Translations under genes and position numbers: made by a program
Assembly: GCA_016748015.1 (NCBI GenBank)
Contig: JAAOMT010000777.1
Coordinates: 66,347 to 130,346, forward strand
Origin: Geosiphon pyriformis
Lineage: Eukaryota; Glomeromycota; Glomeromycetes; Archaeosporales; Geosiphonaceae
Reading direction: 5' to 3'
Length of the DNA: 64,000 nt
Notes under the pieces: model-generated
Database searches by the model: none
The model's input: the letters and a program-made list of their open reading frames with translations, nothing else
Told to the model about the DNA's origin: nothing
Shown here: piece after piece, positions 33,337-46,695 of the stretch
How positions within the stretch are numbered: the first letter of the stretch is position 1
Layout: each line of letters opens with the position of its first letter

Positions 33337-35199
33337 TTATATTAACTGAAACCAGGTCTCCAATACCTGAAAAAAAGAGCGAAATTTGTGAAAGCCAAAA
33401 TGGACGCCAAAAGCTTCAGTAATACCAAGCAGTTTAACCACACCATTTGAGAATCTTGATGTCAAACCAGAAATTGAGATGGAAATCGAGCCATCTACTG
33501 AGATTAGGCCATTCTTTTCTATATATGCACGATACTTGGCACAGACCAACCAAATGTCATTCCTGAAAGCAACACAAATAGAGTGTACAAAATCAGCAAT
33601 ATTAATGCCAGCAACTTTGGAATCATGGAAGATAGAAACAGCTTTCTGAAGTCATTCTTTGAAAATGAAACCCTTGCAAAGAGCTGAGAATACCAGGAAA
33701 TCCGAAGCACAGGTCAACAGCATCTGTAAAATGCTTGAAGAAGAGAGGGAGAGACCAGAAAGCATCTTTCAAGAAGACATACAGGATTCCAAAATCCAAC
33801 GACGAGCTGCATCATCAATCATACAAGAAAACACATGATTAGACACCTCCATCTTACCACAATACAGACACAAAACACTAGAGTAACATTTATCATAAAT
33901 GCACTTTCGAACAGCAATGGGAAGCTGATAGTGCAAAGCCTTCATAAGGTAAGTACGAATATCAACAGTGTGCCTGCTGGTGAAACCAGTTGCCATATGC
34001 AAGTCAAGGTGCCAAACTCCAGAAGAAGTAAGCCAATTGACATCTGAGTGTAAATCACCAGCTAGAAACCCAGAACCAGAACCAACCTCCCAGTGCGCCT
34101 AACAGACAGCACAAAAAACATCTCGAACAAAATGCTTAGAATTACTAGAAACAATACCACCATCTGCCAACAAAAACCATTCAGCAACACAAAAAGAGAG
34201 AAACCGATCAGAAAGAGCTGTAGTGTCAGCAATGCTATTAGCGCAATCATTTTCTAATACACCAGAGTGGCTCTTAACCTTGTGCCAGCTAACCCTCAAA
34301 TTTTTTCTGTGAATAATATTCCTAATATGCTGGCACTCAACCCAACACTAATTGTGAAAGTCAGGACACACCAAGTTAATCTCCGATTTGCAAGCATCCA
34401 AAGCAGCCTGGCTATCTAAAAACAGGCAAACAGAATGATCTACAGGTACACACTCCAGAGCCAATGCTATAGTCTGCAACTCTGCCAAAGTAGACAAAAT
34501 CAAACCCTGAACATGGACACCCAAACCCAAGTCAATGTCCTCAAAAAAGGCAACAGCTCCAGCCCTACAACCAGTAGTGCCCAAATTTTTCATCAACCCA
34601 TCTGTATACACAGACAAATTATTAGCGCCAACCCGAGAAAGATGATCACATACAGACACAAAATCATCAGAACCACAAATGTCTATAGGGCCAACACCAC
34701 ACAAAGCCAAAGAAGAGAGAGGCGCACCACTGAGAAATACAACAGAGTGCCCGAACCACTCAGGAACTGGGCCACAAGGATCCAGTTTCTTCTACCACTT
34801 AAAGGTGTACCAATTAAAAATATCCCCACAACAATCCTGAAGCTGATCCACAAAGGCAATGCCATATTGCTGGAAAGAAGGCATGTATTTGAAAAACAAG
34901 GATTCACCCAAAACAGTAGATATAAGCACCCTATCACGAAACCAAAAAGAGCTGGCCAAAGAGCCACCTAAAGACAAATTGCATTCAAGAAGAATGCGTA
35001 TCAAACCTGACAAGAAATTATTGGAAACACTGACATGAATATGAGCTGGTAAACTCAATGGATGAATGGGGCGCCAACACAAAACCTGCAAGTTGTGAGA
35101 CCTGTGACTAAACAATCGACCCAAAACCCCACAGGAGTTCGCAAAACTAATAAGTGAAGCAACCTTGCTTTCAGACTGACATTGTGAGAATGACTTCAA
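33337..35199 (-). pseudogene. LINE L2 ORF2: RNase H and C-terminal zinc motif
   Basis: RNase H appears at 34348-34710 as SVYTDGLMKN, LAELQTIALALECV and LFLDSQAALDACKSE, and continues at 34099-34299 with SWHKVKSHSGVLENDCANS. All four acidic positions are present. Downstream at 33769-34002 is a CX2C-H-C motif (CLYCGKMEVSNHVFSC) typical of LINE C-termini. The frame ends at 33337. Open pieces are split by stops and shifts. The domain would remove the RNA template during second-strand synthesis. Confidence 0.85.
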
Positions 35200-35289
35200 A
35201 TCATAAAAAGAAGGATGATGAATTGTGTCACTAGGAAAATTGAGAGAAAGACCAAATTTAAGTTTTAAACTCTTGTGAATCAGAGCATT

Positions 35290-36735
35290 TCACTTGTTAT
35301 ACACACTAATAGGGACAAAGCTGAATTGTGTCCTGTAGCTGACTATAGGATGGAGAACTGCCAATACCAGATACAAGAACTGCTTATCTGAAACCGCTTT
35401 CTTTAGAACCAAATTGCTGAAAAAACGAATGTCCGAATGTGCTTTAGCTAAATTAGGCTTAGAAAAACCATCAGTTGAGAGAAAAATACCAAGATACTGA
35501 TGAGATTTGCCTTTTTTGGCTATGGAAATAAGTGAACCACTGATGAAAAGAGACGGATTGCTGATCCTGCTATTAATAAAAATGGCCACAGTTTTGTCAT
35601 TATTGATTGAAATGTCATTAATTCGAAAAAATTCACTAACAACATTAAGAATATGTTGAGTAGCAGCCTGACTGCTGCCAACCCAAATCATGTTATCAAC
35701 AAAGGCCCCAGCAGCGAAGAAAGTAAAAAACCCAGCCTGAGATTCAGCATGACCACTTCTAAAGACAAAATGGGAATTGAGTCTATATCCACATACACTC
35801 TTTTGATGCTTAACTTCATACAAAAAAGGATCATAAAATATGCACCAAAGAAGAGGGGAAAAAACTTCTCCTTGGTCCAACCCATTATGTATACTATAAT
35901 CATCAGTTAAACCAAAATCCGTCATAACCCGATTGGTCTGATTTCTATGAATATTACTGAAAAAACGAATAAATTTGCCACACATTTTGATCTTGACCAA
36001 ATACTTCTTGAGATGCTCCCATCCAACAGAGTCATATGCTTTTTGCATGTCCTGCAATATCAGTTAGAGCTCCCGGTTCTTCTCCAAAGCATCCTTAACA
36101 ACCAAATCAATAGCAAAAATAGGAGTTTGGGTAGTTGTACTCTTCAAAACTAAAAAATTATCCTCACGAAGAATGTCATAAGCACTGCACGCCAACAATA
36201 TCTTGTTGGAAAGGATCTTGTGAGCCATTTCAATCAAGACTATAGGTCAGGTATTTGTGAGGACACCTTCCCACTTGTATGGTTTAGGGATCATTGAAAC
36301 CCAAGCTTCCCTCCAAAGACCAGGCACAGACAAGAATTTAGAAGCACCAAGAGCATATCCAGAACAGACCTATTATTGTGCATTCACAGCTCATTTGAAA
36401 TACCTGAAAAACCAGTAGTCTTGTTAATAGACAGATCAGAAACCATGCCAAACAATTCCAAAAACTCAATTGGCTGCATTACATCAGAAAAAGCCTTATT
36501 AAAAACATAATTCAATGGCCGATACTGATGGTGCCACACATCAGAGACATTGGGAACCACTCTATGCTTCCTAGTCCATCCTTCCATAATTTCATCCACC
36601 CTTGATCTCACAGGACCAGATTCTAAAATCAGCTCATCATCCATAACCAAGTGATCCAAAACAACCTTATGGAAAGGTCACTCCAGAATGCTCTGAATAG
36701 TGTGACTTTTGTTCAGCTTGAAACTTTCCATCCTT
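35290..36735 (-). pseudogene. LINE L2 ORF2: reverse transcriptase
   Basis: A 255-residue open segment (35290-36057) carries LQDMQKAYDSVGW (motif A), GLDQGEVFSPLLW (motif B), AFVDNMIWVG (motif C, usually YxDD; second Asp changed to Asn) and DISINNDKT. Upstream 36384-36659 holds the linker and NKTTGFSGISNE. The part between is interrupted by stops. This is the polymerase for target-primed reverse transcription; the motif C change indicates inactivity. Confidence 0.87.
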
Positions 36736-37944
36736 TTATTGATTGCTGATTTGATTTGAGATTCTTCTACTGTTTTGATTCCACCATTTTAAGTAAGCAA
36801 TAAGTTTTTCTGATCTTGGAAAGAACTGACCAAACAGTATTAAGAGAAGAGCTGGAGAGAAAAAGAGATCTAACCACAGAGGCATTATTATTATCAAGAG
36901 AACTCCAGACATCCAACAGTGAATGAATTTGTTACGACAAATCAACCGAGAAGCTTTAACTAGCTTCGATATCAAAAGTTTCAACTTATGAAATTTGGAT
37001 GAATTCTTAGTGAAGACACCATCATAGTTCTTAAACCATTTCTTCTTGAACACTTCATCAGCTGAAAGAATCATTATCTTGTAAACAATGTCCCACATTG
37101 CATCCAAATCTGAGAATTGCTGGGAGGCAATAAAATCATCAGAGAACATGGCAGCATTAGCTGCCATAGCACCCTTGAAATTAAATTTCCAACAATCTCT
37201 ATTCACCTGTTTGTGAAGAGAGTTCAACTGCATGTCCAATAAACCACCCAAACTCAAAGACACAGAAACAGCCTGATGATCTATTTCAAAATGCTCACTA
37301 ATATCTAAAACACTATGGTATACTATTACATTAACCAAATTTGAAGAAACAAACACATAGTCAATTGTTTTCCTAGCACCCCTAGAGTTTGCCCAAGTAG
37401 GCAATTTCACAGCCGGGCTTCTGACCAAAGAATTTGCCAGACCCAAATCAAGGCACTTCCTAAAACTTGCACACTTATGAGAACTATCTTCATTGAAATC
37501 GCCACCAAGAATAATGAAAGAAGATTCATTAACAGCCTTTGCAATGAGAGAGTTGATTTCACCAGCCTGAGATAACCAAACTGCCAGAGAAGCACCATAA
37601 AGCCCCAGAATCAACACAGAAAGTTTACTCTTGAAAAGTAATTTAATGGACAGGAGCTGACCAGGCACCTCAGAAATCTTGTACATATGACGAGCCAAAA
37701 AAACGTTCATGATAACAGCAACACCTGCACCCAAGTGACCAGAGTCTAAACCAGAAGTGAACACTTGGACACCATCAAACTTATCTACAATTCATGGACA
37801 AACTTTACTTCTTAATTTCATTTCAGTAATAATAGAAACCAAATTGTTCATTTCCTTATGCCACCTAATAATGTCCTTTTGCTTAGTAGAATTGTTCATG
37901 TCCTTAACATTGTACGTGGCAACTTTCCAGACCAAACTGCTCAT
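36736..37944 (-). pseudogene. LINE L2 ORF2: AP-endonuclease domain
   Basis: ORF2 starts at the ATG at 37942-37944 (ATGA overlap with ORF1, 37941-37944). The endonuclease keeps ITEMKL (catalytic Glu), GGDFNED, IDYVFVS and IDHQAVSV. A TGA at 37792-37794 replaces the Trp found in L3. The long open frame 36736-37764 (342 aa) includes most of the domain and a linker to RT. There is also a small in-frame deletion relative to L1 near 37160. Confidence 0.87.
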
Positions 37945-39734
37945 TGAGTGAGGGGTAGAGACACTGAATGCACACCTATACTATCCATTTTGGCCGAAAG
38001 GCCCAGAACTGTTTCTATTAGACACTTCATGCTGTCTTTCAGCTTAGACACTGAAGACATATTGAAAGACACTGCTCCCACAACAGTCCCACCACCAGTG
38101 AACACACCTGAGCTCTCACTCATCACTACATCCGCCCTTTGATCCTGTGATGAAGAGGTCACCAATGGCTAACATCCAGGGCTAGGCTGGGGAACCATTG
38201 GTCTGAATGCATCCAATCTCTTAGCCAGCTTACCAACTTGCTCCATGAGACTGGTGAGACTGCACTCAAGAGCGGCAAACTTATTGTTGACCTCCATTGT
38301 AACCAGTAAGGATGGCTTTATCTCCAAAGAGGAGCCATCATCCACCAAAACATTCTGACTAGAAAGGAGGAGAGAAAAAGACTTGCGAACAATCTTTGCC
38401 CAAGATAGATCACCAAAAGAGACCGGACAAGCAACTGGAGCCAAGCATTTGGCATAGATGACTGCCAGCCTGCTTTTATCTGTGTCTGAGAAAGCCCTAT
38501 GCAATGAATTACCAGAAGAAAATTTTCCACCAACAACACAATCCAATAACATATAACCCAACTTCTCATACTTGGCGCATTTAGTAGAAATGAGACAAGA
38601 CCAGTAGAGATTGGCATTTTTAAGTACTGGCGTGGTTTCCACAGCAGCATTCAATGATTCAACAGAGTCGAAGCAAACAACAGTGCACCTGGCCTGAGCA
38701 TACATAACAGGGTGACGATCAATGATGCATGTTTTTTCACCCACAGATCTAACAAAGTCCCAGATATCATGAGCATTAGTCCCCATTGGCAATGTGTAAA
38801 GCAGTGTTCTATGTCAATTCCTTGCATCCCACACCTCTTTGTTTGAATCAGCCCTAGCCACGCGTACAGCATCTTTCCCAATCAGAATAAACCACTCAGC
38901 TGCAACCAAATTAGCCTGATCCAATTGCTCGAAATCTACTACTGCCTTCTGTCACAGCCCGATTAATTACATCTTGATCACCTTAATAACTCCAAACTCA
39001 TATAGTGCAGCGCGCACAGTCTCAGCTGACATTCTAATCAGAATTTCTTTTATGACCACAGTCCAATCTGACCACCCAGATAATTTTTTGAGATCGGTGT
39101 TTACTAGAATCTTTGCACTCGCAGCCTTATCAGTAGCTTTCATTAGACTTGATTCAGAAATGAATGTCACTCTGATGATTCCTGAGAATTTTAAAGGGGT
39201 AGATGCCCTCTCAAAACCATTGATTCCAGAAAATAATTTTCTTACCACTACAAGCTTTTTCTGAGAAAATTTTCCAGTCACTTTATCTAAGCCAATATCC
39301 AACGTGAATGACTTCTTGACTGGAATATTGACCAAGTTTTTTATAAGAAGAGGGAGCTTAAGAGGAGCATCTGAGAAAACACTATCATCATCATTACCCT
39401 TTGAGAAATCAATCTTTCCCAATGGCTTGCCCAATGCCTTCTTGGTTTTAACTTTTGAACTCATGGGTGTTTGATCATAATCCCCACCAGCCAAAGCACC
39501 ACCTTCACCATAATCAAAGCTGGTCTCTTCCACCAGACACTCCTCTTCTATATCAACACTCTTAGACTCAGTAGTGTCCCTAGTCTCTGAACCCCATGAA
39601 CGGCTCTCCTAGACTTTAGAAGCCACTTTTTTGCCACTGGAACTATCTTTTAAAACACCTCCCCTCCTCTTCTTTCTCGATAAGACTGTCTCAAAACCAC
39701 CACCAGAACTAGAACTCTTAGCAGCCTTCTTCAT
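37941..39734 (-). pseudogene. LINE L2 ORF1 (RRM-like, degraded knuckle)
   Basis: It starts at the ATG at 39734 (MKKAAKSSSSGGG), followed by a basic patch, an acidic linker, the RRM-like core (TVVIKEILIRMSAETVRAAL; GKDAVRVARA), a second unit (LLYTLPMGTNAHDI) and a knuckle reduced to CAKYEKLGYMLLDC, with Cys and His both changed to Tyr. The helical tail reads LTSLMEQVGKLAKRL. A TAG at 38169-38171 is shared with L1; the frame then runs to the TGA at 37941. Open parts are 38967-39533 and 38169-38792. Confidence 0.85.
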
Positions 39735-41143
39735 GATAGTAGTATTTAGGCCAATGGTGGTCTTGTAATTGAACAGAAACAGTTTAGAGATATCATACTG
39801 AATGGTAAAAATTCTTTTGAAAAAACTTTTGACTCTTTTTTGGGAATTTTGGATGAAGAAAAGAAAGAATTTGCTTTTTTATTTTCAGTTATATTTTAAA
39901 ATATTTATTTAAAATCTATAAATTAAAAAATAAATTAAAAAAACATTAAATAAAATATATTTTAACCAAAAATTTGGCCAAAAACAACTATTTAAATTTA
40001 TAATTTACTATTATAAATGATTATATAAAAAATAAAACATTTTTTTTAACATAAAAATTAACAAAATAAGACTAATTAATTTAAAAAAACATATATTTTT
40101 AGAATTTATTAAAAAATTTTTTAAGTAAATTATATTTTAATTTAAAATATTTAAAATATTTATAATTTTTACTAAAAATACAAATAATATAATAAATTTA
40201 ATTTAAATTTTTTTTAATTTTAAAATAAATAATTATATATTATATTTTATAATAATATATATAATTTATAATGTAAATTTTTTAGATTTATTTAAAAGAT
40301 TATTATAAATAATAATATACATAAACAAAATAAACAATACAATTTTAAATTTATTTTTTTGTTTTTATATTGTTTAATTTTTATTAGTCTTAATTATATA
40401 TATAAAATTTTTATTAATTAAAAAAATATTTTAAAGCCAATAAATTAATCTAATTAAATTTAACATATTTTATTATAGCTTTTTATTATAATCTAATTAG
40501 TTATTATTAGATTAATATAATTTTATTAAATTTAAATAAAACTAAAATAATTATTTTTTTAAAAATATTTATGAATTTTTTTTTGAAAATTATAACTTAA
40601 TTTAAATATATTTTTTGTTTTTCAAGATTTTTGTTTATTTAGATTTTTTTATTTTTAATTAATGTTATAATTTTTTGCAAATTTTTTTTAAAAATAATAT
40701 AAATCTAATAATTTTTTAAAATTATTTATTATAAAAAATAATTTTTTAACAATTATTAACAAATTAATATCTAAAATTTAAAGTAATAAAATAAAAATAA
40801 AAAAACTATTATTTTATTTGTATTTATTTTTTTAGGTTTAAAATATTTGATTAAAAGTATAAAAAAGTCTTACTTTTATTATTTGTTTTTTAATTAATAT
40901 TAATATTTAAAAAAAAATTTATCTTTTTTACAAAATTAGTTTTTAAATTAATTAATACAAATATTATCTAAAATTATTTTTAAAATTAAAATTATTTTAT
41001 TATTTAAGTTTTTAATATTTTTAACCAACTCTTTAAATTTTTACGTAAAAATATTATTTATAAAACCATAAATAGTTCTATTTATTGACTTTTTTTAATT
41101 ATGATATTATTAATAATAGCTCTTAAATTTTTTTTTTTTTAAG

Positions 41144-41754
41144 NNNNNNNNNNNNNNNNNNNNNNNNNNNNNNNNNNNNNNNNNNNNNNNNNNNNNNNNN
41201 NNNNNNNNNNNNNNNNNNNNNNNNNNNNNNNNNNNNNNNNNNNNNNNNNNNNNNNNNNNNNNNNNNNNNNNNNNNNNNNNNNNNNNNNNNNNNNNNNNNN
41301 NNNNNNNNNNNNNNNNNNNNNNNNNNNNNNNNNNNNNNNNNNNNNNNNNNNNNNNNNNNNNNNNNNNNNNNNNNNNNNNNNNNNNNNNNNNNNNNNNNNN
41401 NNNNNNNNNNNNNNNNNNNNNNNNNNNNNNNNNNNNNNNNNNNNNNNNNNNNNNNNNNNNNNNNNNNNNNNNNNNNNNNNNNNNNNNNNNNNNNNNNNNN
41501 NNNNNNNNNNNNNNNNNNNNNNNNNNNNNNNNNNNNNNNNNNNNNNNNNNNNNNNNNNNNNNNNNNNNNNNNNNNNNNNNNNNNNNNNNNNNNNNNNNNN
41601 NNNNNNNNNNNNNNNNNNNNNNNNNNNNNNNNNNNNNNNNNNNNNNNNNNNNNNNNNNNNNNNNNNNNNNNNNNNNNNNNNNNNNNNNNNNNNNNNNNNN
41701 NNNNNNNNNNNNNNNNNNNNNNNNNNNNNNNNNNNNNNNNNNNNNNNNNNNNNN
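41144..41754. other. Assembly gap (611 N)
   Basis: A run of N. Confidence 0.99.
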
Positions 41755-42053
41755 GTAATATTTTTGTTACATATTTTAAGTTTTAATTAAATTATATTTA
41801 ATTAATACATAAAAATAACATTATTAAATTAGTTTTATTTATAAATTAAATATATAAACTTTTATTTCATAAGTTTAAAATTAATATAAAGTTACATATA
41901 TATATGTAAAATAATATTAAAAATATATTTAATTTCCAATTTTAAAACTTACAATTATGAAACGAATTTTATTCAATATTAAATATATAAAACAATAAGA
42001 ATGTTATTTTAACAAAACAAAAATAATTTAATGAATATTGCACAATACAATAA

Positions 42054-42072
42054 CTGTCTCTTATACACATCT
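42054..42072. other. Tn5 mosaic end (library adapter remnant)
   Basis: CTGTCTCTTATACACATCT is exactly the 19-base Tn5 mosaic end used in tagmentation libraries. It stands alone in AT-rich DNA 300 bases from a gap, so it is most likely an untrimmed adapter or mate-pair junction in the assembly. Confidence 0.92.
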
Positions 42073-44875
42073 AACAAAAATAGAGTTTTTTTTTGTTTAT
42101 ATATAAATTATGCATATTGTTTTATAATAGAAATTAGTGACTGTTTATTTAAACAAATTTACATTAATATTATATGTAATTAAAAATTTGTTTAGAAAAA
42201 AGTAAATAATATATTATTTTTACAAATATATTTGTAAAATTAAGATGCTTAAATATTAAGTTCTATTTATTTTAATGTATTATGTTGATATTTATTAATA
42301 TTATTTTTAAAAGATATAATTTAAATTTTTATTTAAAATTGTTTAATAAAATTAATTTTGAAAATAACAAACAAAGTTTTAAGTTTTAGTTAGATATATA
42401 TTATAAATAAAATATATATTTGTTATTTATTATAATTAAGTTAATTTTTAATTAATATTTAAAATATAAGCTTAAATAAAAAATTATAAAAAATTTAAAC
42501 ATAATAAAAATAAAATATAAAATTATTCATATAAAAATAATTATAATAATTTTATTAAATATAAAAAAATTTTGTATTTTTTAAAATAAGTTGTTTAAAA
42601 AAAATTTTGTTAAATTATATAAGATATTTTAAGTTTTTTATATTTAAATAAAAATATTAATAAATATAAAAAATTGCTAAATTAATCTATCTGCAATACA
42701 TTATTATCAACTAAAAGTAAATAAAAATTAACATAAAATTAATTTTATAATTCTTATTATTATATATTAATCAAATTATATTTTATTATTATTTCATAAA
42801 TTATTAATTATTTATATTTTAATTAATAATTCAAATTATATAAATACACAAATATATCTAAACTCGAATTTTATAACAGTAAAAATTGGTCGAAATATGC
42901 AAAAATCCATGAATTTGCAATAATTTACTAAAATATAAAGAGTTTATTAAAATTTATAACTAGTTTTAAAAAATTCAGAAAAATAGTTGCAAAAAAAAGA
43001 GTATTAGAACTTAAATAAATACTATTCAAAAATATATTTTAATATCTAATAATCTTAGAATTAAATAACAAATTACAAATAAAATAAAAAAAATAAAAAT
43101 ATTCTTTTAAAAAACCCAAAAATTTTTAAATATTCTTTTGAATTTTTATAACATTCGAAATTAATATTTTAAAATTAACTAGCTACTAATTTCAATAGTT
43201 TATTTGGTTTTTTACTTAAGTTTAAAGAAAATTTATGCAACAAATTATCTTTAATTATTATCAAAATTATGTTTTTTATTTTTTTTAATTTGTTATAAAT
43301 TATTAGAACCTTATAGTTAAAAAATACTGTAGAAAAATTGACTTTTATAGCAAAATAATTACATAATTTATTAAAAAAGTCTGTAATAAAAAGATTTTTA
43401 CAAAAAAATTAACTTTTAATACAAAATAATTACAAAAAATAATTGGTACAAAATTAATCATTATATTATAAGTTCAACAACATAAATAGTTTTTAAAGTA
43501 TAAAAAATACTTTAAAAAAAATTTATTAACTTATTAAAAGTTTTATTATTAACATATTAACAAAACAACAACAACAACAAAAGAAGTAAAAAAAATCATT
43601 AGTAATAATATAATATTATATTAGTTTAATTAAAATAAAAAATAACTTTTTTTTATATAAAATTAAAATTAGATTATATATTTAATTTTATATTATATTT
43701 TAAGTAATTTATAATATTTTATAATTAAAAAACATTTTATTGCAAACAAATTCGAATATTATAATCTTGTTTTTTATAAATTTTATATTTATATACTTAA
43801 ATTTAAAAAAAAAATTTTTAATAATTTAAAATTGAGATAAATTTTGTCAAATAAATAATTTTTAATAAGCAATACTTTATTAAAAGTAATTTAAAACACT
43901 AAAAAATATTTTCAAGTTTGTTAATTAAAAAATTTTTAATTGCAAAAAATATAATTAAAATTTGAATTAATTAAGTATATATTGTCTTTTGTTAAAAGTT
44001 AATATATTTAATTTATTTCTTTAAGCAATAAATTTAAACTTTAGATAATTATTAAAAAATTAATTTTAGAATTAATTATTGTAAAAATATAATTTGTTTT
44101 TACTAAATACCAAATAAAATAAAACTAATTTATAGAGAAAATTTTTTTAATAATAAGCATATTTCAAATTTAATATTTATATAAAAGACTTATTATTATT
44201 AAAAAAACATTAAAACAAAATATTATATTATTATTTAATAATTTTTGTGTAAGAAAATACTTCTTATAAACTGTTTTTAAAATAAAAATTAAGATTTATT
44301 ATACAATATTTTAAAAAAAAATGTTATAAATATAATAAATTTGAATATACTTAATATTTTATTGTATTTTATTTCTTTAATCATATTTTTAAAAACATAT
44401 AATATTTATAATTAAACATTTTATAAATTTTTTATTGAACTTTAAAATAGTTTTTTAATTAAACATATTAATTTTTTATTTATAATAAATTAATATTATT
44501 AAATATATATTCTTATTAATCTAAATAACAATAGATTTTTTTATATAAAATTTAAATTATTAATAAATAATTTGTTAAAGCTAAAATTACTAAATATTTA
44601 TAACTTAATATAGTTTATTTAAAATTAAATACTTATAATAATACAGATTAAATAATATTAATCTATTTAAAATAAAAATTGTTTTAATTATTTTTATTTG
44701 CAAAGTACTTTTTATAATTAATAAGTATATTTTTTTTAAAGGAAAAACTTCTTTCTCTCTTATCTCCTAAAATTCTTAAAAAGCGTATTTCAAAAGAAGT
44801 TTTTTCTACTATTTCATACTGTCTTCCATCACTTTACAAGAAACAAATCCTTTTGTTGTTGACCTGGCTGCTCCC

Positions 44876-46678
44876 ATGAGTGGTACTGGTGCTAAAAGAA
44901 GGTCGTCCAAAGTTCTAACTTCTGGTTCAGTTAGTAGTGGTTCAAGTCATAAGGTCAAGAAATCTCTTGGTGGTGTTAAGCTATCAAGTAATAGTATGGC
45001 TCTCAAAGATAGTGGATCTGGTCAAGTGGTTGGGCAGTTTAATAGCATGGATACTGATGGGGAGGCTTCTGAAGGTGAAGGAGTATCCAATTCCAAGATG
45101 AATACATCTCAAGCCAAGCATTTCAATAATAGTGCGATTGTTGGCTTCCTCCTTGGCTCTATTAATTTTGACATAGAGGAGAAAGAGAAGATTTCTTTTC
45201 CCTCTTGTAAGTCTTTTTCTTTGAATAAGGTGTGGATTAATCCCAAAATCATTAAAACTCAAGTAGAAATGGCTGTAAAAAAATCTTTTGCTTTGGACAT
45301 CAATCTTTTGGCTGTGGAAGGAATATCGGCAATGGCTAAAACTCATGCCATAAGAAAATTATTTTCAAGAATCAATGGTTTTGGGGAGGCCACTATCCCC
45401 TTAAAATTTGAAGGGATCATCAGATCTACCTTTATCTCAGAAGCAAGCATAGAAAAGGCCACCTCATTGGCCAAGAAAAATGACATCATAGTAAACAGCG
45501 ATTTTAAGAAACAAGGAATTAGGTCAGATTGGACTGTGGTGATCAAAAAAATTTCCATGGACATGCCAAAGGATATGATTGTCGCCGCAGTATCTGAATT
45601 TGGAGAAATTAAGTCAATCAGAATTCAGTTGATCGGAATGTGGCAGAAGGCTATGGTGGAGTTCACCGAATCTAATTAAGCTGATCAGTTAGCCTCAAAG
45701 TGGTCATTCCTAATCAGGAAAAACTCTGTGCATGTTGCCAGAGCTGTGAAAGATCGTGATGTCTGGGCATCAAGGGATCGCTATAGAGCGCTTCTGTTTA
45801 CTTTGCCAATGGAGACAACTGTGCATGATCTTGGCACTCTTTTGGATAAAGTTGGTGGGAGAACTTGTATTATTAATTGCTTATTGAAAACTGACAATAG
45901 GTTTTATTGTGCTGTGGTGTGCTTTAAATTCGCTGATGATTTGAATTCAGCCTTTTTTACTGAGCCTATTCTTGGTGGTATTCAGTTTTCATAGGCCAGA
46001 TTTGATTTGGTTTGTTGCAGAAAGTGTGGGTGTCTTGGTCATTCGGCTCTTAAATGTGACGTTTCAAATGTGTCACCTTCCGAGCTCCTATCTTCGTCTA
46101 GGAAACCTGTCTCCAATGCCAATCATCTCTAGCTGGCCAGGCTGTATGCAAAAAAGAATGTTCCTATCTCTTGCCCTGCTGCTTTTGGTGGCAAGTCATG
46201 GGCCCAAGTAGTGTCTCTTGCATCTTCTTCTGGTAGTTTCTCTTCTGGTTCTGGTGCCTTCTCTCTTGGCGTTTCTGATTTGAGTGGTGGTTTTTCTCTG
46301 TTGACAAATGACAACTCTTCTTTGAATACCCACTTGGCGTCTTTGGAATGTTCCTTAGAGTTCCTACTTGATTAGGTCTTTGGTATTGTGCGCAGACTTG
46401 GCAGTATGAATCTGGTGCCTTTGGCCCTCCCTCTTTCTTTTTCAGGTATTTTGGATGTTCCAGCAGCTACCAGTTTTGATATGATTTTGGATGATACCTC
46501 ACATGATCCTGTGGTAGCACTTTTGCTTCCTCTCGTTGGTTCAGATTTGGGTTCGAGTAGTTCAAAAGTTTTGACCTCTAAAATGGGTTCTCTGGAATCC
46601 AAGTTGGTGGCTCTTAATGCTTCTGTTGGTGCAATTCTGGGGAAGTTAGATCAGTTGTGCACTAGTTTGAGTTTTTAG
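44876..46678 (+). pseudogene. LINE L3 ORF1 (RRM-like, intact CCHC knuckle)
   Basis: The whole ORF is in one frame with four internal stops: TAA at 45677-45679, TAG at 45992-45994 (Trp in L2), TAG near 46130 and TAG near 46373 (Gln in L1). It starts with MSGTGAKRRSSKV, a basic, Ser-rich N-terminus, then the RRM-like unit (TVVIKKISMDMPKDMIVAAV; GMWQKAMVEF), a second unit (LLFTLPMETTVHDL), a perfect knuckle CRKCGCLGHSALKC near 46015, a Ser-rich linker and a helical tail (SLESKLVALNASVGAIL). It would package LINE RNA. Confidence 0.87.
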
Positions 46679-46695
46679 GCATCTTCTTCTTCCCA

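Larger units (their letters stand above)
33185..39890 (-). mobile_element. Near full-length LINE L2 (EN-RT-RNase H type)
   Basis: Minus-strand order: 5' UTR (39735-39890), ORF1, ORF2 overlapping by ATGA, 3' UTR, and a tail of TAA repeats (33185-33215). The length of about 6.7 kb equals joined L1. The domain set (AP-endonuclease, RT, RNase H, C-terminal zinc motif) fits the I/Tad-like branch of LINEs; the clade is inference. Stops and shifts inactivate it. Confidence 0.9.
39891..44740. other. AT-rich desert with gap and adapter sequence
   Basis: Nearly 5 kb of extremely AT-rich DNA without an open frame, a recognisable element or an RNA gene. It contains a 611-base gap (41144-41754) and a Tn5 mosaic end (42054-42072). 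It may be very old decayed repeats. Confidence 0.75.
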
